Position numbers and translations under genes: made by a program. Below the pieces are notes generated by a model. It made no database searches. It was not told where the DNA came from and was given only the letters and a program-made list of their open reading frames with translations. Positions 44,419 through 53,805 of a DNA stretch of 64,000 nucleotides are shown here, one piece after another; the stretch's first letter is position 1; the number at the start of each line of letters is the position of its first letter. The stretch is from Streptomyces sp. NBC_00249 (GTDB lineage Bacteria; Actinomycetota; Actinomycetes; Streptomycetales; Streptomycetaceae): NCBI RefSeq assembly GCF_026342355.1, contig NZ_JAPEMV010000001.1, positions 806,001-870,000 of the forward strand, written 5' to 3'.

Positions 44419-44452
44419 CAGGTGCCGCCCGCGTCCTCGCGGGCGGCACCTG
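44419..44452. terminator. bidirectional terminator
   Basis: A perfect 15-base-pair stem (44419-44433 with 44438-44452) with a four-base loop, between the convergent TAP hydrolase and thioesterase genes. Confidence 0.88.
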
Positions 44453-44457
44453 CCCGG

Positions 44458-44871
44458 TCAGCCCAGGAGGGCGTACACGGTGGAGGCCTTCGCCGCCGGT
44501 TCCGCGGCGCCTTCGGGGGTCATGGTGATGTCCGCGAAGGCCATGCGGCGGCCGAGTTTGGTGAGGCGCACGTCGATCAGTACGTCGGCGCCGGTCACCG
44601 GGCGCTGGAAGCTGGTCGACTGCTGGACGGTGGTCATCGGGCCGTACGCCCCGAGCGCGGCACTGATCGCGATCACGGTGGCGGTGTCGGCGGCGGCCAT
44701 CAGGGCCTGGCCGCTGAGGCCCCCGCCGTCCCGGGCGAGGGTGTCGGACCAGGGCAGGCGCAGTACGGCGTGGCGTTCGCCCGTCTCCTCGACGGTCAGG
44801 CCGAGGGCGAGCACCCAGGGGGCGAAGTTGTCCTTGAGGATCCGGTCGGCGTCTGCCGGTGTCAGCGTCAC
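44458..44871 (-). CDS. hotdog-fold thioesterase (PaaI-like)
   Basis: A 137-residue single hotdog domain. The segment RDGGGLSGQALMAAADTATVIAI contains the PaaI/YigI-type helix with a catalytic Asp, and YGPMTTVQQSTSFQRPV is the following conserved strand. It would hydrolyse acyl-CoA thioesters. The GTG at 44871 was chosen because the family fold begins there; an upstream in-frame start adds 12 unlikely residues. It lies 57 bases after the 2,4-dienoyl-CoA reductase on the same strand, so both may serve fatty acid breakdown. Confidence 0.85.
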   Translation of the reverse strand: MTLTPADADRILKDNFAPWVLALGLTVEETGERHAVLRLPWSDTLARDGGGLSGQALMAAADTATVIAISAALGAYGPMTTVQQSTSFQRPVTGADVLIDVRLTKLGRRMAFADITMTPEGAAEPAAKASTVYALLG

Positions 44872-44928
44872 CCGCCGATTGTGGCGGCCCGGGACGGGCC
44901 GCCACAACTCCTGTGCTTCCGGGGGAGG

Positions 44929-46998
<2,070 letters not shown>

Positions 46999-47046
46999 CT
47001 AGCGACCCCCGGGTGGTTTTGCAACTAAGTGCATAACCGGTCGAGG

Positions 47047-47082
47047 GGCCCCGTGGCCCGGGAATCCCCGGGCCACGGGGCC
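47047..47082. terminator. terminator downstream of the alpha-mannosidase operon
   Basis: A perfect 16-base-pair stem (47047-47062 with 47067-47082) with a four-base loop, about 48 bases beyond the mannosidase stop on the minus strand. It also separates that operon from the dienoyl-CoA reductase promoter. Confidence 0.85.
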
Positions 47083-47129
47083 GGCCGCCTCCCGCCTGTG
47101 GCGCAGTTCACGGCCTTCCCGCGCGCGCC

Positions 47130-50100
47130 TCAGGCCCGGTGGAGGCGGATCGTGAGGATCTGGAAGGGGCGCAGGGTCAGGGCGACGGTGCCGTCCGGGG
47201 CGGGGGCGGCGAGCGCCGTGCCGTCCAGGGGGCGTTCCAGGAGGTCGCACTCCGTCGCCGCCGTGATCGCGAACCCGGGTGTCAGGGTGGCCGTGGCCCG
47301 GCCGCCCCGGGACTCGTAGAGGCGGACGATCACGTCGCCGCCGCGGTCCTCGGCCAGCTTGACCGCCTCGACCACCACCGCGTCCTCGTCGACCGCCAGC
47401 AGCGGGGCCACCGGGGCCGAGCCCCGCACCACCCGCTCCGGGAGGTTGAGCGCGTGGCCCTCGCGCACCGCGTCGCCGATCGTCGCGCCCGGGGCGAGGG
47501 AGTAGCCGAGGGTGTGCCGGCCCTGGTCGGTCTCCGGGTCCGGGTAGCGCGGGGCCCGCAGCAGGGACAGCCGGACCGTGGTGGTCTGCCCGCCGTCGGG
47601 CCGGACCTCGCGGGTGACGTCGTGCCCGTACGTGGAGTCGTTGAGCAGCGCCACGCCCCAGCCGGGCTCCTCGGCGTGGATCCAGCGGTGGGCACAGATC
47701 TCGAACTTGGCGGCCTCCCAGGAGGTGTTAGTGTGCGTGGCCCGGTGGACGTGCCCGAACTGGGTTTCGGAGGCGGTCCGTTCGGCCTTCACGTCCAGCG
47801 GGAAGGCGGCCTTGAGGAACTTCTCGCTCTCGTGCCAGTCCACCTCCGTGACGATGTCCAGCGCCTTGGCGCCCGTCCTGAGGGTGAGGCGCTGGGAGAC
47901 GGTGGACGAGCCGAAGGAACGGGTCACGGTCACCGTGGCCGCCGCCGGGCCGCTGCCGGTGACCTCCAGGGAGTCCAGGGCGAGAAGGTCGGTGACCCGG
48001 TTGCGGTAGAAGGCGTCGATGTCCCACGCGTCCCACATGTTCGGGTGGTCCGGGTGGATCTGGAGCAGGTTGGCGGCGCCGCCCGGGGCGACGGCCTCCC
48101 GGCGGCCCTCCAGGTCGTAGGCGGAGACGACCAGGCCGCGGCCGTCGATCTCCACCAGCAGGCGGCCGTTGGCGAGGACGTGCCCGCCGCCGTGCCGCTC
48201 CTCGACCGTGACCGGCTGTCCGGACCCGGCCGGGCGGCCCGCACCGCCGGCCGGGATGCCGCGCCGGGTGTGCGGGGCGCAGTTGAAGACGAGTTCCTCC
48301 TCGCCCGGTCCGGCCAGGGCGGTCTGCGCCGCGAGGGTGAGGGCGCGCAGCTCCTCGCGGACCTTCCCGTAGGTCTCGCGCGCCTCGCGGTGCACCCAGG
48401 CGATGGAGGAGCCGGGGAGGATGTCGTGGAACTGGTGGAGCAGGACGGTCTTCCAGATGCGCTCCAGGTCCTCGTACGGGTAGGCGAAGCCCGGGACGCG
48501 CACGGCGGCGGTGGCCGCCCACAGCTCGGCCTCCCGCAGCAGGGACTCGCTGCGCCGGTTGCCCTGCTTGGTCCTGGCCTGGGAGGTGTAGGTGCCGCGG
48601 TGCAGTTCGAGGTAGAGCTCGCCGGCCCAGACGGGGGCGTCCTCGTACTCGGCGCGGGCCTTCTCGAAGAAGGCGTCGGGCCGCTCGACCTCCACGCGCG
48701 GGGAGCCTTCGAGGTCGCGCTGGCGGCGGGCCCGGGCGAGCATCTCGCGGGTGGGGCCGCCACCGCCGTCGCCCCAGCCGAAGGGCACCAGGGAGCGTGA
48801 ACCCCGGCCCTTCTCCTGGTAGTTGCGGGCGGCGTGCGCGAGCTGGGCGCCGCCCAGGTCGCTGTTGTAGGTGTCGACGGGCGGGAAGTGCGTGAAGACG
48901 CGGGTGCCGTCGATGCCCTCCCACCAGAAGGTGTGGTGGGGGAACTTGTTGACCTGGGACCAGCAGATCTTCTGCGTCAGGAACCACTTGGATCCGGAGA
49001 GCTTGACGATCTGCGGCATCGCCGCCGTGTACCCGAAGGAGTCGGGCAGCCAGACGTTGTGGGTCTCGATGCCGAACTCGTCCAGGAAGAACTTCTTGCC
49101 GTAGAGGAACTGGCGGGCCATGGCCTCGCCGCCGACCATGTTGGTGTCCGACTCCACCCACATGCCGCCGACCGGCACGAACTGCCCGTCCGCGATCTTC
49201 TTCTTGATCCGCTCGAAGAGCTCGGGCCGGTGGGTCTTGATCCAGTCGAGCTGCTGGGCCTGCGACATGGCGAAGACGAACTCGGGGTGCGCGTCCATCA
49301 GCGCGACCATGTTGGAGGTGGTCCGGGACACCTTGCGGACCGTCTCGCGCAGCGGCCACAGCCAGGCCGAGTCGATGTGGGCGTGGCCGACGGCGCTGAT
49401 CCGGTGCGCGGAGGCGTTCGCGGGGGCGGCGAGCACCCCGGTGAGGCGCGCGCGGGCGGCGGCCGCCGTGCCGGGGACGTCGGCGAGGTCGAGCTCGTCC
49501 AGGGCGCAGTCCACGGCGCGCAGGATCTCGTAGCGCCGGGCGTCGCTCTCCGCGAGCTGCGGCATGAGCTCGTGGAGGACCTCCAGGTCCTGTACGAGTT
49601 CCCACACCTCGGTCTCGAAGACGGTGAGGTCCATCCGGGCGAGCCGGTACAGGGGCTGGTCGCCGCTCGTGCGGACGTCACCCTCGTAGGTGGGGGTGTG
49701 CTCGACCAGGACCGGGTTGGAGGCGGCCTCGACGTACCACTCGATCCGCTCGCCGCCCGCCGCCCGGTCGGCCACCCGCACCCAGTCGTTGTACGGGTTG
49801 AGGGCCTTGACCTCGCTGCCGTCGGCGCGGTGCACCAGGCCCTCGCACTGGAAGCCGGGCATCATCCGGTCGAAGCCGAGGTCGAGGACGGCCTCCACGG
49901 TCCGGCCCGCCCACTGCGCGGGAACGGTCCCGGTGACCTTGAACCAGGTGGTGCCCCAGGCCGGGCCCCAGGTGTCGCCGATCGCGCAGGGCCCGTACGG
50001 GGCGGCCAGCCCCTCGGCGACGGGGACGGGCTCCCCCGGGGCCTCCCAGCGCTCGACGGTGAGCGGGACCGGGCGGGTGTGGACGGCGGGCCTGACGCGC

Positions 50101-50153
50101 TCCGCGAGGACCCGGCGGAGGCGGTGTTCGGTGACGCTGCGGTCGTCGTGCAT
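47130..50153 (-). CDS. alpha-mannosidase, glycoside hydrolase family 38
   Basis: 1007 residues, the usual length for bacterial GH38. Zinc ligands are in VGHAHIDSAWLWP (about residue 255), the catalytic nucleophile Asp is in WLPDSFGYTAAMPQI, and the second His/Asp set is in HQFHDILPGSS; beta-sandwich domains follow. It releases alpha-linked mannose from oligosaccharides. There is no signal peptide, so it acts on imported sugars. It is the last gene of an operon with a sugar-binding lipoprotein and two permeases, 33 bases behind the second permease, which points to uptake of mannose-containing oligosaccharides. Confidence 0.94.
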   Translation of the reverse strand: MHDDRSVTEHRLRRVLAERVRPAVHTRPVPLTVERWEAPGEPVPVAEGLAAPYGPCAIGDTWGPAWGTTWFKVTGTVPAQWAGRTVEAVLDLGFDRMMPGFQCEGLVHRADGSEVKALNPYNDWVRVADRAAGGERIEWYVEAASNPVLVEHTPTYEGDVRTSGDQPLYRLARMDLTVFETEVWELVQDLEVLHELMPQLAESDARRYEILRAVDCALDELDLADVPGTAAAARARLTGVLAAPANASAHRISAVGHAHIDSAWLWPLRETVRKVSRTTSNMVALMDAHPEFVFAMSQAQQLDWIKTHRPELFERIKKKIADGQFVPVGGMWVESDTNMVGGEAMARQFLYGKKFFLDEFGIETHNVWLPDSFGYTAAMPQIVKLSGSKWFLTQKICWSQVNKFPHHTFWWEGIDGTRVFTHFPPVDTYNSDLGGAQLAHAARNYQEKGRGSRSLVPFGWGDGGGGPTREMLARARRQRDLEGSPRVEVERPDAFFEKARAEYEDAPVWAGELYLELHRGTYTSQARTKQGNRRSESLLREAELWAATAAVRVPGFAYPYEDLERIWKTVLLHQFHDILPGSSIAWVHREARETYGKVREELRALTLAAQTALAGPGEEELVFNCAPHTRRGIPAGGAGRPAGSGQPVTVEERHGGGHVLANGRLLVEIDGRGLVVSAYDLEGRREAVAPGGAANLLQIHPDHPNMWDAWDIDAFYRNRVTDLLALDSLEVTGSGPAAATVTVTRSFGSSTVSQRLTLRTGAKALDIVTEVDWHESEKFLKAAFPLDVKAERTASETQFGHVHRATHTNTSWEAAKFEICAHRWIHAEEPGWGVALLNDSTYGHDVTREVRPDGGQTTTVRLSLLRAPRYPDPETDQGRHTLGYSLAPGATIGDAVREGHALNLPERVVRGSAPVAPLLAVDEDAVVVEAVKLAEDRGGDVIVRLYESRGGRATATLTPGFAITAATECDLLERPLDGTALAAPAPDGTVALTLRPFQILTIRLHRA

Positions 50154-50186
50154 TGCGGCGGCTCCAGGGAGGAGGAGGTGTGGTTC

Positions 50187-51044
50187 TCAGGTCTTCACTG
50201 CGCCTTCGCCCACGCCCTTGAAGAAGAAACGCTGGAGGGCGAAGAAGAGGAGCATCATCGGGACGAGCGCGGCCATCGCTCCGGCCGCGATGATCCGCTG
50301 GTCGCTGGTGGTCGTGGCACCGGCCAGGGTCTTCAGGCCGAGCTGGAGGGTGTAGTGGTCGCTGTCGGTCAGGACGAGCAGGGGCCAGAGGAAGTCGTCC
50401 CAGGCGCCCATGAAGCTGGTCAGGCAGACGACGGCCAGGGCGCCCCTGGCGGCGGGGAGGAAGACCCGGGTGAAGCGGGTCCACTCGTTCGCGCCGTCCA
50501 GGACGGCGGCCTCCTCCACCTCCTTGGGTACGGCGAGGAAGGAGGCCCGCATGATCATGATGTTGAGCACGGAGACCGCCCCGGGCAGCCACACGCCGAC
50601 GAGGGTGTCGACGAGGCCCATCTCGCGGACGGTGAGGAACATCGAGATCATCACCGACTCGAAGGGGAACATGAGGGTCGCCACGAGCACGGTGAAGACG
50701 GTCCTGCGGCCCTTCCAGCCGGCCCGGGAGAGGGCGTAGCCGCCCATCGCGGCGAACAGCGCGTTCGAGGTGACCGCGAGGGCCGCCACCGTCAGGGTGT
50801 TGCCGGCGTACTGGAGCAGCGGGAAGGACTCGGCGACGCGGACGTAGTTGTCGAGGGTGGGCCGCGACGGCAGGACGCCGTCGTACACGTTCTCGGTGCG
50901 GCCGCGGATCGAGGTGAGGAACTGCCAGACGATCGGCCCGAGCATGACGACGAGCATCAGGCAGAGCGTGGCGTACCGGGCTGCGAGGGCGAGCCGGCGG
51001 CGCCCGCGGCCGGACCCGGTGCGCGCGGCGGCCCCGGCGCTCAC
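50187..51044 (-). CDS. carbohydrate ABC transporter permease (MalG-like)
   Basis: A 285-residue inner-membrane permease with six hydrophobic helices (first at about 20-40) and the cytoplasmic EAA loop EEAAVLDGANEWTRFTRVFLP near 195, which docks the ATPase. FPFESVMISMFL and AWDDFLWPLLVL are typical of MalG-type subunits. It starts at GTG 51044 overlapping the first permease's stop by four bases. No ATPase gene is present in the cluster; a shared MsiK-type ATPase, normal for streptomycetes, would energise it. Confidence 0.92.
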   Translation of the reverse strand: MSAGAAARTGSGRGRRRLALAARYATLCLMLVVMLGPIVWQFLTSIRGRTENVYDGVLPSRPTLDNYVRVAESFPLLQYAGNTLTVAALAVTSNALFAAMGGYALSRAGWKGRRTVFTVLVATLMFPFESVMISMFLTVREMGLVDTLVGVWLPGAVSVLNIMIMRASFLAVPKEVEEAAVLDGANEWTRFTRVFLPAARGALAVVCLTSFMGAWDDFLWPLLVLTDSDHYTLQLGLKTLAGATTTSDQRIIAAGAMAALVPMMLLFFALQRFFFKGVGEGAVKT

Positions 51045-52024
51045 TGGTCGTCCCCCTTCGACAGGCGGCGCCCCAGGAGGCTGAAGACCAGCGTCAGGAG
51101 GAACAGCAGGATGGAGACGGCAGCGGCGTAGCCGGTCTCGCCCGCGAAGCCCAGGCCGACCTGCCGGATCAGGAAGGGCAGGGTGCGGGCGCCGCCGCCG
51201 GGGCCGCCGCTCTCGCCGCCGAGGATGTAGATCTCGGTGAACACGCGCAGGGCCGAGATGGCGGACAGCGTGGCCACCAGCAGCATCATCGGTTTCACCT
51301 GCGGGACGGTGATGCTGAAGAAGCGGCGTACGGCCCCGGCGCCGTCGATCGCGGCCGCCTCGTAGAGGGAGGCGGGGACGTTCCCGAGGGCCGCCAGGTA
51401 GAAGACCATGTAGTAGCCGAGGCCCTTCCACACGGTCACGATCATCGCGGAGACGAGCAGCATGGTGGAGTCGGTCAGGAACGGGACCGGCCCGGAGACG
51501 ATGCCGATCCTCTGGAACACGGTGTTGACGAGTCCGTCGCTGCGCAGCACCCACTGCCAGATCAGGCCGACGACCACCGCCGAGGCGATCACCGGGGTGT
51601 AGAAGGCGGAGCGGAAGAAGCCGATGCCGGGGATCTTCGTCTGGACGAGGACGGCGAGGGCCAGCGGGAGCAGGACCAGGCAGGGGACGACGACCACCAG
51701 GTAGAGCACGCTGTTGCCGGTGGCGACCCAGAAGTCGGGGTCGGCGAAGGCGCGGGTGTAGTTGTCGAGGCCGACGAAGCCGCCGCCCTTGAGGATCTTC
51801 GCGTCGGTGAGGGAGAGGATGACGGTGTTGACGAACGGCCAGAGGCTGAACAGCGCCACCATGACCAGGCCGGGGGCGAGGAAGAGGTAGGGCGTCCACC
51901 AGGTGCGGTGGTGCAGTCCGGTGTCGGCCTCCATGGCCGCCCGCGCCCGCTTCGCGGACCGCCCGGGCGCCTGTCGCGCGGCCCGTGGGGGGTTGCCGGG
52001 CCGGCGGTCCACGCCCACGGTCAC
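51041..52024 (-). CDS. carbohydrate ABC transporter permease (MalF-like)
   Basis: A permease of about 327 residues with the MalF-type start LFLAPGLVMVALFSLWPFVNTV, six membrane spans and the EAA loop YEAAAIDGAGAVRRFFSITVP. It pairs with the MalG-like subunit downstream. I place the start at GTG 52024 because it overlaps the binding-protein stop (GTGA) like the other junctions here; the ATG at 51934 gives a 297-residue protein and is equally good by homology. It carries sugar released by the binding protein across the membrane. Confidence 0.9.
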   Translation of the reverse strand: MTVGVDRRPGNPPRAARQAPGRSAKRARAAMEADTGLHHRTWWTPYLFLAPGLVMVALFSLWPFVNTVILSLTDAKILKGGGFVGLDNYTRAFADPDFWVATGNSVLYLVVVVPCLVLLPLALAVLVQTKIPGIGFFRSAFYTPVIASAVVVGLIWQWVLRSDGLVNTVFQRIGIVSGPVPFLTDSTMLLVSAMIVTVWKGLGYYMVFYLAALGNVPASLYEAAAIDGAGAVRRFFSITVPQVKPMMLLVATLSAISALRVFTEIYILGGESGGPGGGARTLPFLIRQVGLGFAGETGYAAAVSILLFLLTLVFSLLGRRLSKGDDQ

Positions 52025-53364
52025 TTCGCGGACCCGGCGGCGAGGAGCTTGTTGGCCTCCTCCTGGGCCTTGCGGACCGCGGTCCGCGCGTCCTGCTCCC
52101 CCTGGATGGCCTTCTGCACCTCGCGGACCACGGCGTCGCCGACCTGGTTGGTCCACTGGACGGGGGTGTTGGCGTCGAGGGCGGCGGTCTTCAGCTGCTC
52201 GGCGCCGATGGCGCGGGCCAGCGTCTCGGCGTCCTTGCCGTCGCCGCGGTCGGCGAAGTGCGGGTCGGCCAGGCCCTGGGCGTTGGACGGGTAGATGGTG
52301 GCCTTCTTGGAGAACTCCACCTGGTTGGGGCCGTTGGTGACCCATTTGGCGAACTCGGCCGCCGCGTCGACGTGCTTGGTGTCCTTCCTGATGCCGAGGG
52401 ACTGGGCGTAGATCCCGATGTGGCCGAGCCGGCCGGTGACGGCGCCGGCGACGCGCGTCCTGTCGTAGACCTGGGGGGCGTTCTGCTTGATGTCCCGGAC
52501 GAAGCCCGGGGAGCCGGGGCCGAAGACGAGCTTGCCGCTCCCGTAGAGCTGGTTGATGTCGTCGGCCTTCAGGAGGGATTCCTTGGGCATGGCGCCCTTG
52601 GCGTACAGGTCCTTCATCCGCTCGACCCAGGCGACGGCCCGGTCGGTGTCGAAGGTGAAGCGGCGCCCCTGCGCGTCGAGGATCGGGACGCCCATCTTCT
52701 GCCAGTCGCCGGGGAGGCGGCCCTTGGGGTCGGCCATGAAGGCGGAGAAGCGGCCGCCGGAGCGGGCGGCGATCTGCTCGGCGTAGTCGAAGAACTGCTC
52801 GATGCTGGTCGGGGGCCTGTCCGGGTCCAGGCCGGCCTGGAGGAAGAGGTCCTTGTTGTAGGTGAGGACTTCGGGGGTCACGTACCAGGGGTAGGCGAAG
52901 ACACCGTCGCCCTTGCCCGGCAGCTTGAACTGCTCCCAGGCTCCGGGGACGTAGTCCTTGGCGACGTCCCCGTCGAGGGCGGCGACGTCGGCGAGCATGC
53001 CGCGGTCGCCGAGCAGCTGGAAGGAGTCGGTGGAGAGGTTGACGACGTCGGGGAGGGCGCCGGCCTGGGCGTCGGCGACGAGCTTCTCGTTGTAGCCGTC
53101 CCCGGGGACGTCCTCCCATGTCACCTTCACCTCGGGGTATTTGGCCTCGAAGGAGTCGATGACGCCCTGGACGTAGGCCGTGTACTTCGGTTTCAGCTGG
53201 AGGGTGCGGAAGGTGATGGCGCCCGCCACCTCGCCGGTTCTCCGCGCCTCCTTCGTCTCGCCGGCGCCGCCGCCGACCCCGCACGCGGCGAGGGACAGGA
53301 GCGCGGTGCCGAAGGCCAGGGTGGTGAGTGCGGTGCGCGTGCGCGTCAGGTGGGAACGGGTCAT
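52021..53364 (-). CDS. sugar-binding lipoprotein of an ABC importer
   Basis: A 447-residue family 1 solute-binding protein. The signal peptide ends in lipobox LSLAAC, anchoring Cys28. The mature protein has the typical ITFRTLQL start, DVPGDGYNEKLVADAQAGALPDVVNL and VYAYP-like lid segment GVFAYPWYVTPEVLTYNKDLF. It captures a carbohydrate outside the cell for the two permeases; the linked GH38 enzyme suggests alpha-mannosides. The ATG at 53364 has GAAGG eight bases upstream. It is the first gene of the operon, with no regulator gene adjacent on its own strand. Confidence 0.92.
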   Translation of the reverse strand: MTRSHLTRTRTALTTLAFGTALLSLAACGVGGGAGETKEARRTGEVAGAITFRTLQLKPKYTAYVQGVIDSFEAKYPEVKVTWEDVPGDGYNEKLVADAQAGALPDVVNLSTDSFQLLGDRGMLADVAALDGDVAKDYVPGAWEQFKLPGKGDGVFAYPWYVTPEVLTYNKDLFLQAGLDPDRPPTSIEQFFDYAEQIAARSGGRFSAFMADPKGRLPGDWQKMGVPILDAQGRRFTFDTDRAVAWVERMKDLYAKGAMPKESLLKADDINQLYGSGKLVFGPGSPGFVRDIKQNAPQVYDRTRVAGAVTGRLGHIGIYAQSLGIRKDTKHVDAAAEFAKWVTNGPNQVEFSKKATIYPSNAQGLADPHFADRGDGKDAETLARAIGAEQLKTAALDANTPVQWTNQVGDAVVREVQKAIQGEQDARTAVRKAQEEANKLLAAGSAK

Positions 53365-53689
53365 CTTCGCCGCCTTCAAGGGGAGTTCCGGCCTCGCTGC
53401 CGGAGCGCCCTGCCACGCTGTCCGCACATCTCGGCGCCGTCAACGGGACCCCGCTCCCGCTGGCCGACGGTACATACGCACCGATTCGAGACAGGATCAC
53501 GGCGAGAGTGCTCAACGGCGTTCAGTCAACAGGGCATTGACCTGGACTGATGCGCTTTAGTTCCGGACCCTCCGCGCCACGTATCATTTCGGCAACGAAG
53601 ACAATGCGTGAATGAGGGTTTGACTTCTTATCGCCGGTTCAACAAGGCGTGTACTAATGCGGTTTATCGCTCGCGCCGCACAAAATGCT

Positions 53690-53719
53690 TTGCGGGGGCG
53701 GCGGCCGGCCCGCTAGCTT
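53690..53719 (+). promoter_or_regulatory. probable promoter of the tRNA-like leader gene
   Basis: TTGCGG (53690-53695) and TAGCTT (53714-53719) are separated by 18 bases and resemble vegetative -35 and -10 sites. Transcription would begin near 53726, a few bases before the tRNA-like fold. Confidence 0.55.
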
Positions 53720-53731
53720 CGGGACCGACCA

Positions 53732-53802
53732 CGACGTGTAGCTCAGCAGCAGAGCACCGGGCTTGCTTCCCGGGGGGCGCAGGGGCAGGACCTGCCACGT
53801 CG
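53732..53802 (+). ncRNA. tRNA-like cloverleaf element forming the leader of the next gene
   Basis: 71 bases fold as a complete cloverleaf with canonical dimensions: 7-bp acceptor stem (53732-53738 with 53796-53802), TA at the position 8-9 site, 4-bp D stem GCTC/GAGC, A at the position 26 site, 5-bp anticodon stem CCGGG/CCCGG with 7-base loop CTTGCTT (triplet TGC, as for Ala), a 5-base variable region and a 5-bp T stem GCAGG/CCTGC. The D-arm GTAGCTCAG...AGAGC is tRNA-like, but the T loop is GGCAGGA instead of TTCGANT, the D loop lacks GG, and base 37 is T. It is therefore not a normal tRNA. It ends three bases before a start codon, and its T loop contains AGGA, the only Shine-Dalgarno-like sequence there. 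Confidence 0.65.
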
Positions 53803-53805
53803 GCC

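Noticed and set aside
47139..51131. Long plus-strand open frames opposite the mannosidase and permease genes
   Set aside because: They have antisense composition (His/Arg/Gly/Val rich) and no motifs, whereas the minus-strand genes have full catalytic and EAA motifs.
53732..53802. A functional tRNA-Ala gene
   Set aside because: All stems fit, but the T loop lacks TTCGANT, the D loop lacks GG, base 37 is not a purine and the element abuts a start codon. It is reported as tRNA-like instead.
53608..53805. Start of the unknown 778-residue protein at 53608, with the tRNA-like stretch as coding sequence
   Set aside because: The frame is open, but the predicted promoter lies inside that stretch and the encoded residues show no typical codon bias or domain. 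I could not exclude it completely.
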